Source: Nitrosarchaeum sp.
GTDB taxonomy: Archaea; Thermoproteota; Nitrososphaeria; Nitrososphaerales; Nitrosopumilaceae
Assembly (NCBI GenBank): GCA_023265135.1
Contig: JAHFUM010000001.1
Coordinates: forward strand, 155,632 to 219,631
DNA length: 64,000 bases
Direction: 5' to 3'
How positions within the stretch are numbered: position 1 is the stretch's first letter; the number at the start of each line of letters is the position of its first letter. Position numbers and translations under genes: made by a program. The notes below the pieces were generated by a model that was not told the DNA's origin, searched no databases, and worked only from the letters and a program-made list of their open reading frames with translations. Below, piece by piece: positions 35,486-44,101 of this stretch.

Positions 35486-35689
35486 TTACTTCTTGTGTTG
35501 AATTCCGCCCTTAACGTATTTTTTGGTCCACTTTAATTTTCTTGGATCGCGTTTTAGTTCTAGTGCATTTTTCTTACATTTTGCTGAACAAAACCATAAA
35601 ACAGTTCCATCATTTTTTGCAAGCATCGTACCTGAGCCTTTTGCAACAGGTCTAGCACAAAAACTGCAAGGTTTTACTAAAAGACTCAT
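35486..35689 (-). CDS. rpl24e: Ribosomal protein L24e
   Basis: A 67-residue zinc-finger ribosomal protein with CSFCARPV (about residues 8-15) and WFCSAKCKKN (about 32-41), followed by a basic tail. Large-subunit component. In operon with rps28e upstream and ndk downstream. Confidence 0.95.
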   Translation of the reverse strand: MSLLVKPCSFCARPVAKGSGTMLAKNDGTVLWFCSAKCKKNALELKRDPRKLKWTKKYVKGGIQHKK

Positions 35690-35698
35690 CTATTTCAC

Positions 35699-35911
35699 CT
35701 AATGAATTTTCTTTGCTTCTCTTTCTGTTTCTCTCAGCATTAGAATTTCTCCAATCCTAACAGAGCCTTTTACATTTCTAGTAAGAATTCTACCTTTATC
35801 CTTACCAGAAAGAACTTTAACTCTAACTTGAATAACTTCACCTGCAATACCAGTTCTGCCAACAATTTGAATAATTTCAGATTGAGTTACGTCGTCAGTT
35901 GTAGTACTCAT
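35699..35911 (-). CDS. rps28e: Ribosomal protein S28e
   Basis: A 70-residue OB-fold small-subunit protein with the patterns [20 protein letters not shown] and the C-terminal end [12 protein letters not shown] typical of S28e. Overlaps rpl7ae by 4 bases upstream. Confidence 0.95.
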   Translation of the reverse strand: MSTTTDDVTQSEIIQIVGRTGIAGEVIQVRVKVLSGKDKGRILTRNVKGSVRIGEILMLRETEREAKKIH

Positions 35912-36294
35912 TTACTAGTCTTTCCACCTTTAATTTTAGCAATTGCTGATACAACTTGATCTACTATGTGTTGTGCATCACCAGCATCTAAAATTGCTGC
36001 AGCAGCAGAAGTAATGTCAATGCCCAAAGACTTTCCTAATTCTTGTTTGCTTGGAACAAATGCATATGCTGCACCTTGTTCTTCACATAGAATTGGAAGA
36101 TGAGCTACTACCTCTGGTGGTTCAACATCTTCGGCTATAACTATTAATTTGCTTGTACCTCGTTCAATTGCCTTTGTGGCTTCGTTCGTTCCTTTCTTGA
36201 CTTTACCGCTGGTAGATGCAACTCTAACAGCCTCCAAGATTGGATTTACGAGTTCTTCAGGTGTCTCAAATTTTACATAATAAGCTTTACCCAT
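35908..36294 (-). CDS. rpl7ae: Ribosomal protein L7Ae
   Basis: A 128-residue kink-turn binding protein, part of the large subunit, of box C/D and H/ACA guide RNPs and of RNase P. The patterns [14 protein letters not shown] and [21 protein letters not shown] are typical. First gene of the rpl7ae-rps28e-rpl24e-ndk-infB operon. Confidence 0.96.
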   Translation of the reverse strand: MGKAYYVKFETPEELVNPILEAVRVASTSGKVKKGTNEATKAIERGTSKLIVIAEDVEPPEVVAHLPILCEEQGAAYAFVPSKQELGKSLGIDITSAAAAILDAGDAQHIVDQVVSAIAKIKGGKTSK

Positions 36295-36335
36295 ACTATG
36301 TCACCCTTTAGGGATCATTCTCCATTCCAATCATG

Positions 36336-37706
36336 CTAGCAATTGGTTTTAAAAGTGTTATCGGAAATGACTGACTTGACTTTTTGGAGGTATTTTGACA
36401 TCAAAGTGTCTAGTTTTTGCTGACTTTCAGCTTCCCCGTATATTCGAATGATAGGTTCAGTCCCACTTGGTCTTATCATTACCCAGTTTCTAGAATTAGT
36501 TGAGATTTTTATCCCATCAGTTGTATCAGAATTTGGAAATTCTTCCTTTAGTGATTGTATTAGTTTTTTAGAATTTTCTTGAGAGCAAGCAACTTTATCT
36601 TTTGTGGTAAAAGATGGAGGAAGGTTAGAAGTTTCTTCAGATAATGTTTTTTCTGATGTAGCCAAAAGATCTAGCATTAGAGCTAATGTCATGCAACCGT
36701 CTCTTACCTGATTATGTTTTCCAAACATGAATCCACCATTTTCTTCAAAACCAATCAATGCATTTGTTGGAACCATCTTTCGTGATACTTCTACACTTCC
36801 AACTTTGGTTCGTATTACTTGTGAATTAAATTCATTTGCAACAAGTTCTATACTTGAACTAGAATTCAAACAAGTGATAATCAAAGAATTTGGATTTTTT
36901 TGTATGATAAATTTTGTTAGAATCAATGCAGACTTGTCTCCAGTAAGTATCTCTCCGTTATTATCACAGAAAATACTTCGATCACCATCTCCATCAAATG
37001 CAATTCCAAGATCTGCATTATTCTGTTTAACTGTTTTAGAAAGATCAGAAAGATTTTGCGGAGTTGGTTCTGAACCTCGTCCTGGAAATAAACCGTCAAC
37101 TTTTTCATTGATTAAAAATGTTTTACATCCAAGAAGTTTGCAAAACAGAGGTGCAGTTACTGCTTGCACTCCATTTCCTAAATCTAAAACAACTTTAATA
37201 TTTTTTGATTTAATTTTCTGCAAATCTATCTGGGAAATTATTCCATTGATATAAACATTGATTGCTCTATCTTCTTTGTCCGTAATACCCCACTTTGAAG
37301 GATTTTTTATCCAATCTTTTTTCAGAAATATATCTTCAATTATCAATTCATCATCACGTGAAATTTCTACTCCATCCTTTGCAACAGGTTTGATTCCATT
37401 GTATTGTGGGGGATTGTGAGAGGCTGTGATCATGATTCCGCCAGAATAACCAAGTTTCTTTACAGCATACTCAAGACATGGTGTTGGCACAAGTCCTACA
37501 TTATTGCAATTAAGTCCAGCAAAGTTTAGTGCAGAACATACAACTTTTGCAATAATTGGACTTGATTCTCGTCCATCAAATCCAACTAATATTGGTCCTT
37601 CTTTGAAGTATGTTGCAATTGCTAATGTCATATCATGTACAAATTCTAAGGTAAAATCTTCAGAAAAGACTCCACGAATTCCATTAGTTCCAAAAAATTT
37701 TGCCAC
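36336..37706 (-). CDS. glmM: Phosphohexomutase (phosphoglucosamine mutase/phosphomannomutase)
   Basis: A 456-residue α-D-phosphohexomutase. Motifs: N-terminal GTNGIRG, the phospho-Ser motif TASHNPPQYNG (about residues 95-105), the metal loop FDGDGDR (about 238-244) and the phosphate-binding RPSGTEPIIRIY at the C-terminus. Whether it prefers glucosamine-, mannose- or glucose-phosphate is open; a glmM role for UDP-GlcNAc supply would feed the glycan genes near 18-20 kb. Confidence 0.9.
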   Translation of the reverse strand: MAKFFGTNGIRGVFSEDFTLEFVHDMTLAIATYFKEGPILVGFDGRESSPIIAKVVCSALNFAGLNCNNVGLVPTPCLEYAVKKLGYSGGIMITASHNPPQYNGIKPVAKDGVEISRDDELIIEDIFLKKDWIKNPSKWGITDKEDRAINVYINGIISQIDLQKIKSKNIKVVLDLGNGVQAVTAPLFCKLLGCKTFLINEKVDGLFPGRGSEPTPQNLSDLSKTVKQNNADLGIAFDGDGDRSIFCDNNGEILTGDKSALILTKFIIQKNPNSLIITCLNSSSSIELVANEFNSQVIRTKVGSVEVSRKMVPTNALIGFEENGGFMFGKHNQVRDGCMTLALMLDLLATSEKTLSEETSNLPPSFTTKDKVACSQENSKKLIQSLKEEFPNSDTTDGIKISTNSRNWVMIRPSGTEPIIRIYGEAESQQKLDTLMSKYLQKVKSVISDNTFKTNC

Positions 37707-37753
37707 AATCTACTTCAATAATAGATAAATTTGTGTTTAATGGCAAGTCCGAT

Positions 37754-37838
37754 GCGGGAGTCGCCCAGCCTGGTCAAAGGCGTAGGGCTTAGGACCCTAT
37801 CTCTTAGGAGTTCGTGGGTTCAAATCCCACCTCCCGCA
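37754..37838 (+). tRNA. tRNA-Leu (TAG)
   Basis: Class II tRNA of 85 bases: acceptor GCGGGAG/CTCCCGC, anticodon stem TAGGG/CCCTA around loop CTTAGGA with anticodon TAG, a long variable arm, T arm GGGTTCAAATCCC and discriminator A. No intron, no encoded CCA. Confidence 0.94.
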
Positions 37839-37895
37839 TCAGTTGTAAATTTCTGTGAATGATTAATAATGAGAAAATAGTGATCAAAAAAAGTT

Positions 37896-38738
37896 ATGAA
37901 AAAGACAGTAGTTGGAATTACAGTCGTTGGAAAAGATAGAGAGGGAATTGTCGCAGCATTTACTAATTTTGTATTTGAAAACGGTGGAAACATCGAAAAA
38001 GTAAATCAAAATGTAATCAAAGGACTTTTTGGAATGTATCTTGAAGCATCTTTTACAAAAGTAGTAGATGTGAAGAAGTTTGATTCCGGAATTCAAATAT
38101 TATCTAAGAAAGAACATATGGATGTAAGCACACATCATGAAACAAATTCAGAAAAAAATATAGCCATATTGGTTACAAAAGAATCACAGTGTCTTGAAAC
38201 AATACTTGATGCTGCCAAAAAGAAATTATTGAAGGGAAGTATTTCTGTAATTATAGGAACTGAGAAAACGTTAGAGCCCATAGCAAAGAAAGAAAAAATT
38301 CCATTTATTGTTATTGAAGAATCAAATCAAGAAAAAGCTGAAGAAAAAATACTTGAAATTTGTAAAAAACATGAAATTGATTTAATTGCACTTGCAAGAT
38401 ATATGAAAATACTTAGTCCAAACTTTGTTTGGAGATATCCAAATAGAATAATCAACATTCATCCATCATTATTACCTGCTTTTCCAGGTGCTCTTGCATA
38501 TGCCCAAGCTTACGAACGAGGAACAAAGATAGTAGGAGTAACTTCTCATTATGTAACAGAAAACTTGGATCAAGGACCAATAATTTTTCAAGATTCTTTT
38601 AAAGTTGATCCAAATGATACGTTAGAAGAAATTAAATCCAAAGGCCAAAAGCTCGAAGCAGATACTTTACTAAAAGCAATAAAGATGCATCTAGAAAACA
38701 AGCTTGAAGTTCGCTGGAGAAAGGTCCATGTCAAGTGA
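37896..38738 (+). CDS. purU: Formyltetrahydrofolate deformylase-like protein (PurU family)
   Basis: A 280-residue protein with an N-terminal ACT-type regulatory region (starts MKKTVVGITVVGKDREGIVAAF) and a C-terminal formyl-transferase/hydrolase domain with INIHPSLLPAFPG (about residues 188-200) and a catalytic-region DQGPIIFQD. PurU releases formate from 10-formyl-THF; a formyltransferase role in purine synthesis is an alternative in archaea. Six bases upstream of the creatininase-family gene, so probably co-transcribed. Confidence 0.86.
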   Translation: MKKTVVGITVVGKDREGIVAAFTNFVFENGGNIEKVNQNVIKGLFGMYLEASFTKVVDVKKFDSGIQILSKKEHMDVSTHHETNSEKNIAILVTKESQCLETILDAAKKKLLKGSISVIIGTEKTLEPIAKKEKIPFIVIEESNQEKAEEKILEICKKHEIDLIALARYMKILSPNFVWRYPNRIINIHPSLLPAFPGALAYAQAYERGTKIVGVTSHYVTENLDQGPIIFQDSFKVDPNDTLEEIKSKGQKLEADTLLKAIKMHLENKLEVRWRKVHVK

Positions 38739-38743
38739 ATTAG

Positions 38744-39478
38744 ATGACAGAAATTAAATTCCAATTTGATCCTAATTTAAGAAAAATAATTAAAAATAAA
38801 AAACAAGTTGCAGTGATTCCTGTAGGCTCAATAGAACAACATGGACCACATTTACCAATCTCAACTGATTCAGAAATAGTTACTGAGATATCAAGAAAAT
38901 TATCAGAAAAGAAAAATTTTCTACTTTTGCCTACAATAACATATGGTGTGTCATTTGAACATGGACCATTTTTCAACTTGAGTATCAAAGAATCAACTCT
39001 TCGTACAATTATAACTGATTTATGTACATCACTTCTTGCAAATAATATCAAAACAGTTTTTGTGATTAATGGACATCATGGAAATTTAAAGCCCTTAAAA
39101 AATATTGATGTAAAATTACAAAAAATATCAAAAAACAAACTCAGAGTTTTTCCACTTTCATATTGGCATTTTATGCAAAGAGAGTTTGACCATGCAGGAT
39201 TTGTAGAAACTTCTCTAATGCTTGCAATCTCAAAAAATGTTAAAATGAAATCAGTAGAAAAAGGACTTGTTACAGATGGAATGAATCAGCAACAAATCAA
39301 TATTTTAGGACGATTAGCTGCCAAATCATTTCCAAAAGTCACTAAAAATGGAATTTGGGGTGATCCAAGAAAAGCTACAAAGAGAGACGGACAGATTATT
39401 TTAGATGAAATTATGAGGAATCTCGAAAAAAAGTGTCAAACTTGCCTCACTGAGCATAGTTCAAAGTTACACCAATGA
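38744..39478 (+). CDS. Creatininase family amidohydrolase (ArfB-like)
   Basis: A 244-residue metal amidase of the creatininase family. Metal-site motifs: GSIEQHGPHLPISTDSE (about residues 28-44) and INGHHGN (about 108-114), with a late Glu (FVETSLM). Archaeal members include the formamide hydrolase ArfB of riboflavin/F420 synthesis, a good candidate here as F420 is made by ammonia-oxidising archaea. Neighbour of a formyl-group enzyme. Confidence 0.85.
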   Translation: MTEIKFQFDPNLRKIIKNKKQVAVIPVGSIEQHGPHLPISTDSEIVTEISRKLSEKKNFLLLPTITYGVSFEHGPFFNLSIKESTLRTIITDLCTSLLANNIKTVFVINGHHGNLKPLKNIDVKLQKISKNKLRVFPLSYWHFMQREFDHAGFVETSLMLAISKNVKMKSVEKGLVTDGMNQQQINILGRLAAKSFPKVTKNGIWGDPRKATKRDGQIILDEIMRNLEKKCQTCLTEHSSKLHQ

Positions 39479-39523
39479 AATTTTAATATAATCCCTCAAC
39501 ATCAAAGCCAATAAGTGAAATAG

Positions 39524-39760
39524 ATGTCCGTTGATATGGCAGTAAAAGTACTTGATGAGAGTATCAATCAAATTGTATTGATAAAGCTCAAAGGCGGTAA
39601 AACAATTAGAGGAAGTTTACTCGGTTTTGACCAGCACATGAACCTGCTACTTGACTCATCAGAAGAAATTCCTACTGATGGCAATTCAAAAAGCCTAGGC
39701 ACCATTGTTGTTAGAGGAGACAATGTTGTTATGATATCTCCTCCACCAGCAGCAAATTAG
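39524..39760 (+). CDS. LSm/Sm-like RNA-binding protein
   Basis: A 78-residue Sm-fold protein with the Sm1 pattern ([22 protein letters not shown]) and Sm2 end ([16 protein letters not shown]). It forms RNA-binding rings. Followed 10 bases later by rpl37e, an archaeal pairing that is widely kept. Confidence 0.94.
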   Translation: MSVDMAVKVLDESINQIVLIKLKGGKTIRGSLLGFDQHMNLLLDSSEEIPTDGNSKSLGTIVVRGDNVVMISPPPAAN

Positions 39761-39770
39761 GTGATATGAG

Positions 39771-39938
39771 ATGACTAGAGGCACAACTTCGATGGGTGGT
39801 TTTACTAAGAAAAAGGTTCACATCAGATGTAGAAGATGTGGAAATAATGCACTTCATAAACGACACCACCAATGTGCGAGTTGTGGTTTTCCAGAGGCTA
39901 AACGTAGAAAGTATTCCTGGATTAAATGGTATACGTAG
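39771..39938 (+). CDS. rpl37e: Ribosomal protein L37e
   Basis: A 55-residue zinc-ribbon protein of the large subunit: CRRCG and CASCGF knuckles with the basic flanks HKRHHQ and [11 protein letters not shown]. It starts at ATG 39771 just after the LSm gene and its stop touches the start of the next gene. Confidence 0.95.
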   Translation: MTRGTTSMGGFTKKKVHIRCRRCGNNALHKRHHQCASCGFPEAKRRKYSWIKWYT

Positions 39939-40853
39939 ATGCAAGAGATTGCAATTATTATTAGTTCACTAGCAGGTGTTGCTACAGCAGCTGCTGCAAG
40001 AAGGATGCCAAGAAATAAAACACAATTACTAAGTCTGGGTGCAAGCTCACATATTAAAAATCAGATAAATTCTCTAAAAATTGAAAAAGACATTCTTACA
40101 AAAACAATTTCCAGATTATATCAAACAGACTCTGATTTTCCAAAAATTCAACGAGACAAATTATTGTTAAAGTATCAACATCAACTTGGAATTATATTAG
40201 CAAGATTAGAAAAACTTGAAGTTGCTAGTCATCATCCAGACTTAGGTCCAGTGGGAGATGGATTGATCACATTAATGGATCAAAAACTATCAAGACTAGA
40301 CGATAGATTGTATGAATTATCATCAAAGATTACAACTCTAAATGCACCAATATCAGAAATTAAAAAAGAGGAAGTAGTTGAAAAGAAACAAGAAGTAAAA
40401 CCAAATAGAAAAACATTTGACTTTGAAAAACCAGAAGAGATAAAATTAGAACCGATAATAATTCCCCATACAAGTTCAAGACAATTATTTGAATTAACTA
40501 CATTAACTAAATTTTCAAACCGAGAACCAAAATTCCCGTTATTTGAAAAACCAATTGAACCAAAACAACAAATAATTCAAGAAATAATCAAGCCAAAAGA
40601 CGAGATCATACAAGAGATAGTCAAACCAAAGATCGAAGACAAGATTGAGATCATACAAGCAGTTATCACAAAACCAGACATAGACAATGAAGTTGCAAAG
40701 ATAACTGAGCATAAAGCTCTTCCTGAACCAAAAAAGCCAACCCAAGTTACAGCAGAAGATGATTTTGATGAAGATAGTTCAGATGACCTAGACAAAATCA
40801 AGGGAGAGATAATGAAAGTCCTTTCCAAGATTGAGCAAGCAGAGGTAGAATAA
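39939..40853 (+). CDS. Hypothetical protein with N-terminal membrane segment and coiled coils
   Basis: A 304-residue protein I do not recognise. A hydrophobic N-terminus (about residues 3-20) is followed by helical coiled-coil regions (about 40-140), then a Lys/Glu/Pro/Ile-rich low-complexity stretch with repeats of the form KPK-EIIQEI (about 185-235) and an acidic C-terminus ending in a helix. The ATG follows the L37e stop by one base (TAG-ATG) and the next gene rpiA starts directly after its stop, so translation is coupled. Possibly a membrane-tethered scaffold. Confidence 0.7.
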   Translation: MQEIAIIISSLAGVATAAAARRMPRNKTQLLSLGASSHIKNQINSLKIEKDILTKTISRLYQTDSDFPKIQRDKLLLKYQHQLGIILARLEKLEVASHHPDLGPVGDGLITLMDQKLSRLDDRLYELSSKITTLNAPISEIKKEEVVEKKQEVKPNRKTFDFEKPEEIKLEPIIIPHTSSRQLFELTTLTKFSNREPKFPLFEKPIEPKQQIIQEIIKPKDEIIQEIVKPKIEDKIEIIQAVITKPDIDNEVAKITEHKALPEPKKPTQVTAEDDFDEDSSDDLDKIKGEIMKVLSKIEQAEVE

Positions 40854-41528
40854 TTGTCCTACGATGATGCCATAAAGGCATTGTCAACTGATGCATTAAA
40901 ATTTGTAAAAGATGGTTTTGTAGTTGGGCTTGGCAGTGGAAGAGCCGCAACTGTTCTTGTAAAATCTCTTTCATCATTAATCAAAACAAAAAATTATAAA
41001 ATTAAAGGAGTACCAACATCATTACAGATAAAATTAATTGCTGAAAAAGAAGGTATTCCGTTGGTAGAAGCTGATCATGTTGATCATATTGATGTTGTCT
41101 TTGACGGTGCTGATCAAATTGATTCTCATGGATTTGTTATTAAAGGAGGAGGAGGAGCTTTGTTACGAGAAAATATTTTGTTCAGTTTATCTGAAAAAGT
41201 AATAGTCATGGCAGATAAATCAAAATTTGTGAAAAATTTTACAAGAACAGTTCCAGTTGAAGTTCATCCACTTGCAAGAAATTCAGTTACAGATGCAATC
41301 AAGAAACTGGGAGGAACTCCAGAACTACGTTCGCTTGATAGAGGATATCCATTCTTTACAGAAAATGGAAACATAATTCTTGATTGTGATTTTGGAGTAA
41401 TCAAAGACCCAAAAACACTTTCTCAAAAGATAAAACAAATCACAGGAGTGATGGAATCAGGGATATTTATCAGAAAACCAGACGTAATTTATAGAGCTAA
41501 AAGTGGCGGTAAATTCGATATAATTTAG
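40854..41528 (+). CDS. rpiA: Ribose-5-phosphate isomerase A
   Basis: Interconverts ribose-5-phosphate and ribulose-5-phosphate. 224 residues, with GLGSGRAA (about residues 25-32), FDGADQID (about 83-90), KGGGGALLREK-like segment (KGGGGALLREN) and the C-terminal half typical of RpiA. The start codon is TTG at 40854, immediately after the stop of the upstream gene. Confidence 0.95.
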   Translation: MSYDDAIKALSTDALKFVKDGFVVGLGSGRAATVLVKSLSSLIKTKNYKIKGVPTSLQIKLIAEKEGIPLVEADHVDHIDVVFDGADQIDSHGFVIKGGGGALLRENILFSLSEKVIVMADKSKFVKNFTRTVPVEVHPLARNSVTDAIKKLGGTPELRSLDRGYPFFTENGNIILDCDFGVIKDPKTLSQKIKQITGVMESGIFIRKPDVIYRAKSGGKFDII

Positions 41529-41659
41529 AAAAGCATTTTTTGATTATCTTGAGATTAATTTTAATGGCAAATTGAATTCATAAATATGTTTTCTAGAATA
41601 ACATCTTTTATTTGACATGCTATAGAATTTAAAGAAAAGATTTTAAAGTTATTTGAAAT

Positions 41660-41776
41660 TTATTCATCATCTGAAATTAGCCACGACAATCCTCGCACTT
41701 CTTCCCATGAAAGTTTTGATTTATCATTATTTTCCAACATATTACGATATAATGAAAATTGGTATAAAAATTCCAT
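41660..41776 (-). CDS. Possible small protein of 38 residues
   Basis: A frame in the gap between rpiA and the cupredoxin gene, ATG 41776 to TAA 41660. The peptide has an aromatic N-terminal helix (MEFLYQFSLYRN), then KLSWEEVRGLSWLISDDE at the end. The balanced composition and two Trp residues look more like a real protein than random AT-rich sequence. Unknown function; no homologs can be checked here. Confidence 0.45.
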   Translation of the reverse strand: MEFLYQFSLYRNMLENNDKSKLSWEEVRGLSWLISDDE

Positions 41777-41830
41777 GAACAATTTATTCAGATCAATGAT
41801 CTATGAGATAACCAAATTAATAAAAAAGAC

Positions 41831-41946
41831 TTGGGTCAAATTGGCCCAAATCTCGGACGATGGTTAACCAACATACAAGCGAATGACTCCACTAGCATGA
41901 AAACCATAATAACTTCAGAGATTCTACTTAAAAGAGTCGCGTAGAA
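41831..41946. other. Candidate structured RNA region
   Basis: Hairpin TTGGGTC-AAATT-GGCCCAA (7 pairs with one G-T, 41831-41849) and a second hairpin TTCTAC/GTAGAA (41922-41927 with 41941-41946). The stretch between is richer in G and C than its surroundings, a feature of structured RNAs in AT-rich genomes. Strand, exact ends and function are unknown. Confidence 0.3.
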
Positions 41947-42045
41947 ATTATCAGTATGACTGAATTACTATTTTAAAAAATCGGACATGATTGGTTCTCT
42001 CACCAAATTATTACCTATGATTGGTCTTAAGATCCAATTAATACT

Positions 42046-42546
42046 TTATTTTATAATTAAAAGTCCTTTCATTTCAGGATGAATGTTGCAATGATAAGTA
42101 AATTCTCCTGTCTTATCTGCTAAAAATGTAATAGATTGAGTGTCAAAATATCCAAGATCTTTTGAATGGACATTAAATTCATCAATGTTAAAATTATGAA
42201 GTGATTTTTCCTCAGAGGTATTTAGTATTTCATTAATTATATGGAATGAAACTAGATTTCCTTTAGAGACAGTCAAAGTAGGACTAGTCATCCCTACTTT
42301 TGAGAGTTGTTTTCCACCTCTACTTGATTGTAATCCAAATTCATAATGTCCATCTGCTGTTTTTCCAGTCTTTATCAAAATGTTTTCAGGAATCAAAAAT
42401 ACAGGATGATCTGCATTAACTGGAATAAATGATTGGTACACATAATATGCTCCTGCTGCAACAGCTACAATCAATCCAATACCAATTAATTTCAGTATTG
42501 AAAACTTTTTCTTGGCTTGTGATTTAGATTTTGTTTTCTTTGGCAT
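42046..42546 (-). CDS. Membrane-anchored cupredoxin
   Basis: A 166-residue blue-copper protein. A Lys-rich cytoplasmic start and one hydrophobic segment (about residues 18-40) anchor the cupredoxin domain outside the membrane. Type I copper ligands are seen as His in SLHNFNI and the C-terminal cluster YHCNIHPEM (Cys, His, Met). Copper proteins of this kind carry electrons in the ammonia-oxidation respiratory chain of these archaea; the exact partner is not shown. Confidence 0.9.
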   Translation of the reverse strand: MPKKTKSKSQAKKKFSILKLIGIGLIVAVAAGAYYVYQSFIPVNADHPVFLIPENILIKTGKTADGHYEFGLQSSRGGKQLSKVGMTSPTLTVSKGNLVSFHIINEILNTSEEKSLHNFNIDEFNVHSKDLGYFDTQSITFLADKTGEFTYHCNIHPEMKGLLIIK

Positions 42547-42650
42547 ACAAGAACTAATAGATCTGCTTTTATTTCCTATTATTAATCTATGATAAAGGTT
42601 TAATTAAATATCAGAGAGAAAATAGTAATTTCAAGTTAAAATTAGAGTTT

Positions 42651-44042
42651 TTAAGCAATTGAACGTTCAACGAATTTTCCATGTCCCAGTTTTCCAACAA
42701 CTTCAAAATCTTCAGAAACTAAATGGCCTCTAACAATTGTTTTAACAGGCCATCCTTTCAATAACATTCCTTCATATACAATATAGTCAGAAAATCCACC
42801 AAACATTTCTGAAGATACTTTATTTTCCTTTTTCAGATTTATCATGGTAATATCAGCATCCGCATCTTTAGCCAATGTTCCCTTTTTAGGATACATTCCA
42901 AATATTTGAGCAGCGTTACTGCTTGTAAATTGTACAAATTGTTCAATCGAGATTCTATTTTTATTTACACCCTCACTTAACAGAATTGGTATGATGGTAC
43001 CTATCCCAGGAAATCCTGCAAGAGCCCCCCAAACATCATTACCACCAAGTTTTAGTTTTAGTTGATTTGCAACATGATCTGTTCCTATAGTATCAATTAA
43101 ATTCTGAGATAGTGCGTTCCATATTGCTGTATTATCTTGCGCAGTTCTAATAGGAGGCATAACTTTGGCAAGATATCCCTTCTGATTTTCATAAGAGAGT
43201 GTAAGATAGTGAGGACATGTTTCAATGAAAATTTTAGTTCCAAGTTTTCGTTCTTCTTTAATTTGTTGTAATGCTTTTTGAGAACCAATATGAACAAAAT
43301 AAATTGTACAGCCATAATCTCTTCCAAATTTCGAAACTGTTTTGATTGCCTTTGCTTCAAATTCAGGAGATCTACTTTCAGACCATGCAGGAAGTCCATC
43401 ACGTTTTTTCTCTTTAGCAGTCTTTATTCCGCATGCACATGATTCATAATCTTCTGCATGAACCAAGACAGGACATCTAAGTAACGCAGCAGTCTTTACA
43501 GTTTCTTCCACTAGTTTATCATTTACATCTACTGTTGCTTCAGATAATTTAGAAGAATATGGAGACATGTCCATATACACATGACCTACATCACCACCAA
43601 GATTCATGTAAATTTTAAACGAAGTAATTCCTTTTTCAACACAGTAAGGCATTTCGTTGATTTGTTGTTGAGTGAAAATAGACGCATGAATGGCATAATC
43701 AACATAATGATTTTTTGATGCTGCATCTAGTTGAGCTTGCAGTGAAGTTTTAAAAGAGCTTCCTAATCGTAACATTCTCATCATGGTTGTTATTCCACCT
43801 ATAGCTGCAGCATGTGATTCAGTTTTTGCAGCCTGATCAATCGGGGAGTATACTCCATAGTGAACATGAGTATCAATTGGTCCAGGTATAGAAATTAGAC
43901 CATTTCCACTTATTTTGTGATCACATGCAGGAATATCATTTGTAAAGCCAACAATTTTTCCTTCATCAATTATGATGTTTTTATCAAGCATTCCTTGAGG
44001 TAAAATTATGTGTGAATCTGTGATCACGGTGTCATACGTCAT
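42651..44042 (-). CDS. Dihydropyrimidinase/hydantoinase-type cyclic amidohydrolase
   Basis: A 463-residue amidohydrolase. The binuclear metal site is visible: DTHVHYG (about residues 58-64), the Lys expected to be carboxylated in SFKIYMN (about 143-149), HAEDYE, FVHIGS and IGTDH (Asp near 318). This fits dihydropyrimidinase, hydantoinase or dihydroorotase; the HVHYG start and length favour dihydropyrimidinase-like. It may degrade pyrimidines or hydantoins and release nitrogen. Confidence 0.85.
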   Translation of the reverse strand: MTYDTVITDSHIILPQGMLDKNIIIDEGKIVGFTNDIPACDHKISGNGLISIPGPIDTHVHYGVYSPIDQAAKTESHAAAIGGITTMMRMLRLGSSFKTSLQAQLDAASKNHYVDYAIHASIFTQQQINEMPYCVEKGITSFKIYMNLGGDVGHVYMDMSPYSSKLSEATVDVNDKLVEETVKTAALLRCPVLVHAEDYESCACGIKTAKEKKRDGLPAWSESRSPEFEAKAIKTVSKFGRDYGCTIYFVHIGSQKALQQIKEERKLGTKIFIETCPHYLTLSYENQKGYLAKVMPPIRTAQDNTAIWNALSQNLIDTIGTDHVANQLKLKLGGNDVWGALAGFPGIGTIIPILLSEGVNKNRISIEQFVQFTSSNAAQIFGMYPKKGTLAKDADADITMINLKKENKVSSEMFGGFSDYIVYEGMLLKGWPVKTIVRGHLVSEDFEVVGKLGHGKFVERSIA

Positions 44043-44101
44043 CAGAAATTTTTCTAGTCTTGCAGTCTATTATGCGTTGAGATATAGAATTTATAAAAAT
44101 C

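Larger units (their letters stand above)
41529..42045. other. 517-base interval between rpiA and the cupredoxin gene
   Basis: Apart from the possible 38-residue gene, this interval has a central part (about 41830-41960) with more G and C than the flanks and two hairpins, listed separately. No tRNA was found. The end near 42000 should hold terminator sequences of the cupredoxin gene. Confidence 0.45.

Noticed and set aside
36727..37254. A 175-codon frame antisense to the phosphohexomutase gene
   Set aside because: It lies wholly inside a well-supported gene on the other strand and its composition (Ser/Leu/Phe-rich) is what the complement of that gene gives.
41860..41930. A short minus-strand remnant ending in GVIRLYVG-like residues as a decayed gene
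   Set aside because: The frame is closed by stops within about 20 codons and no homologous full-length protein is recognised.
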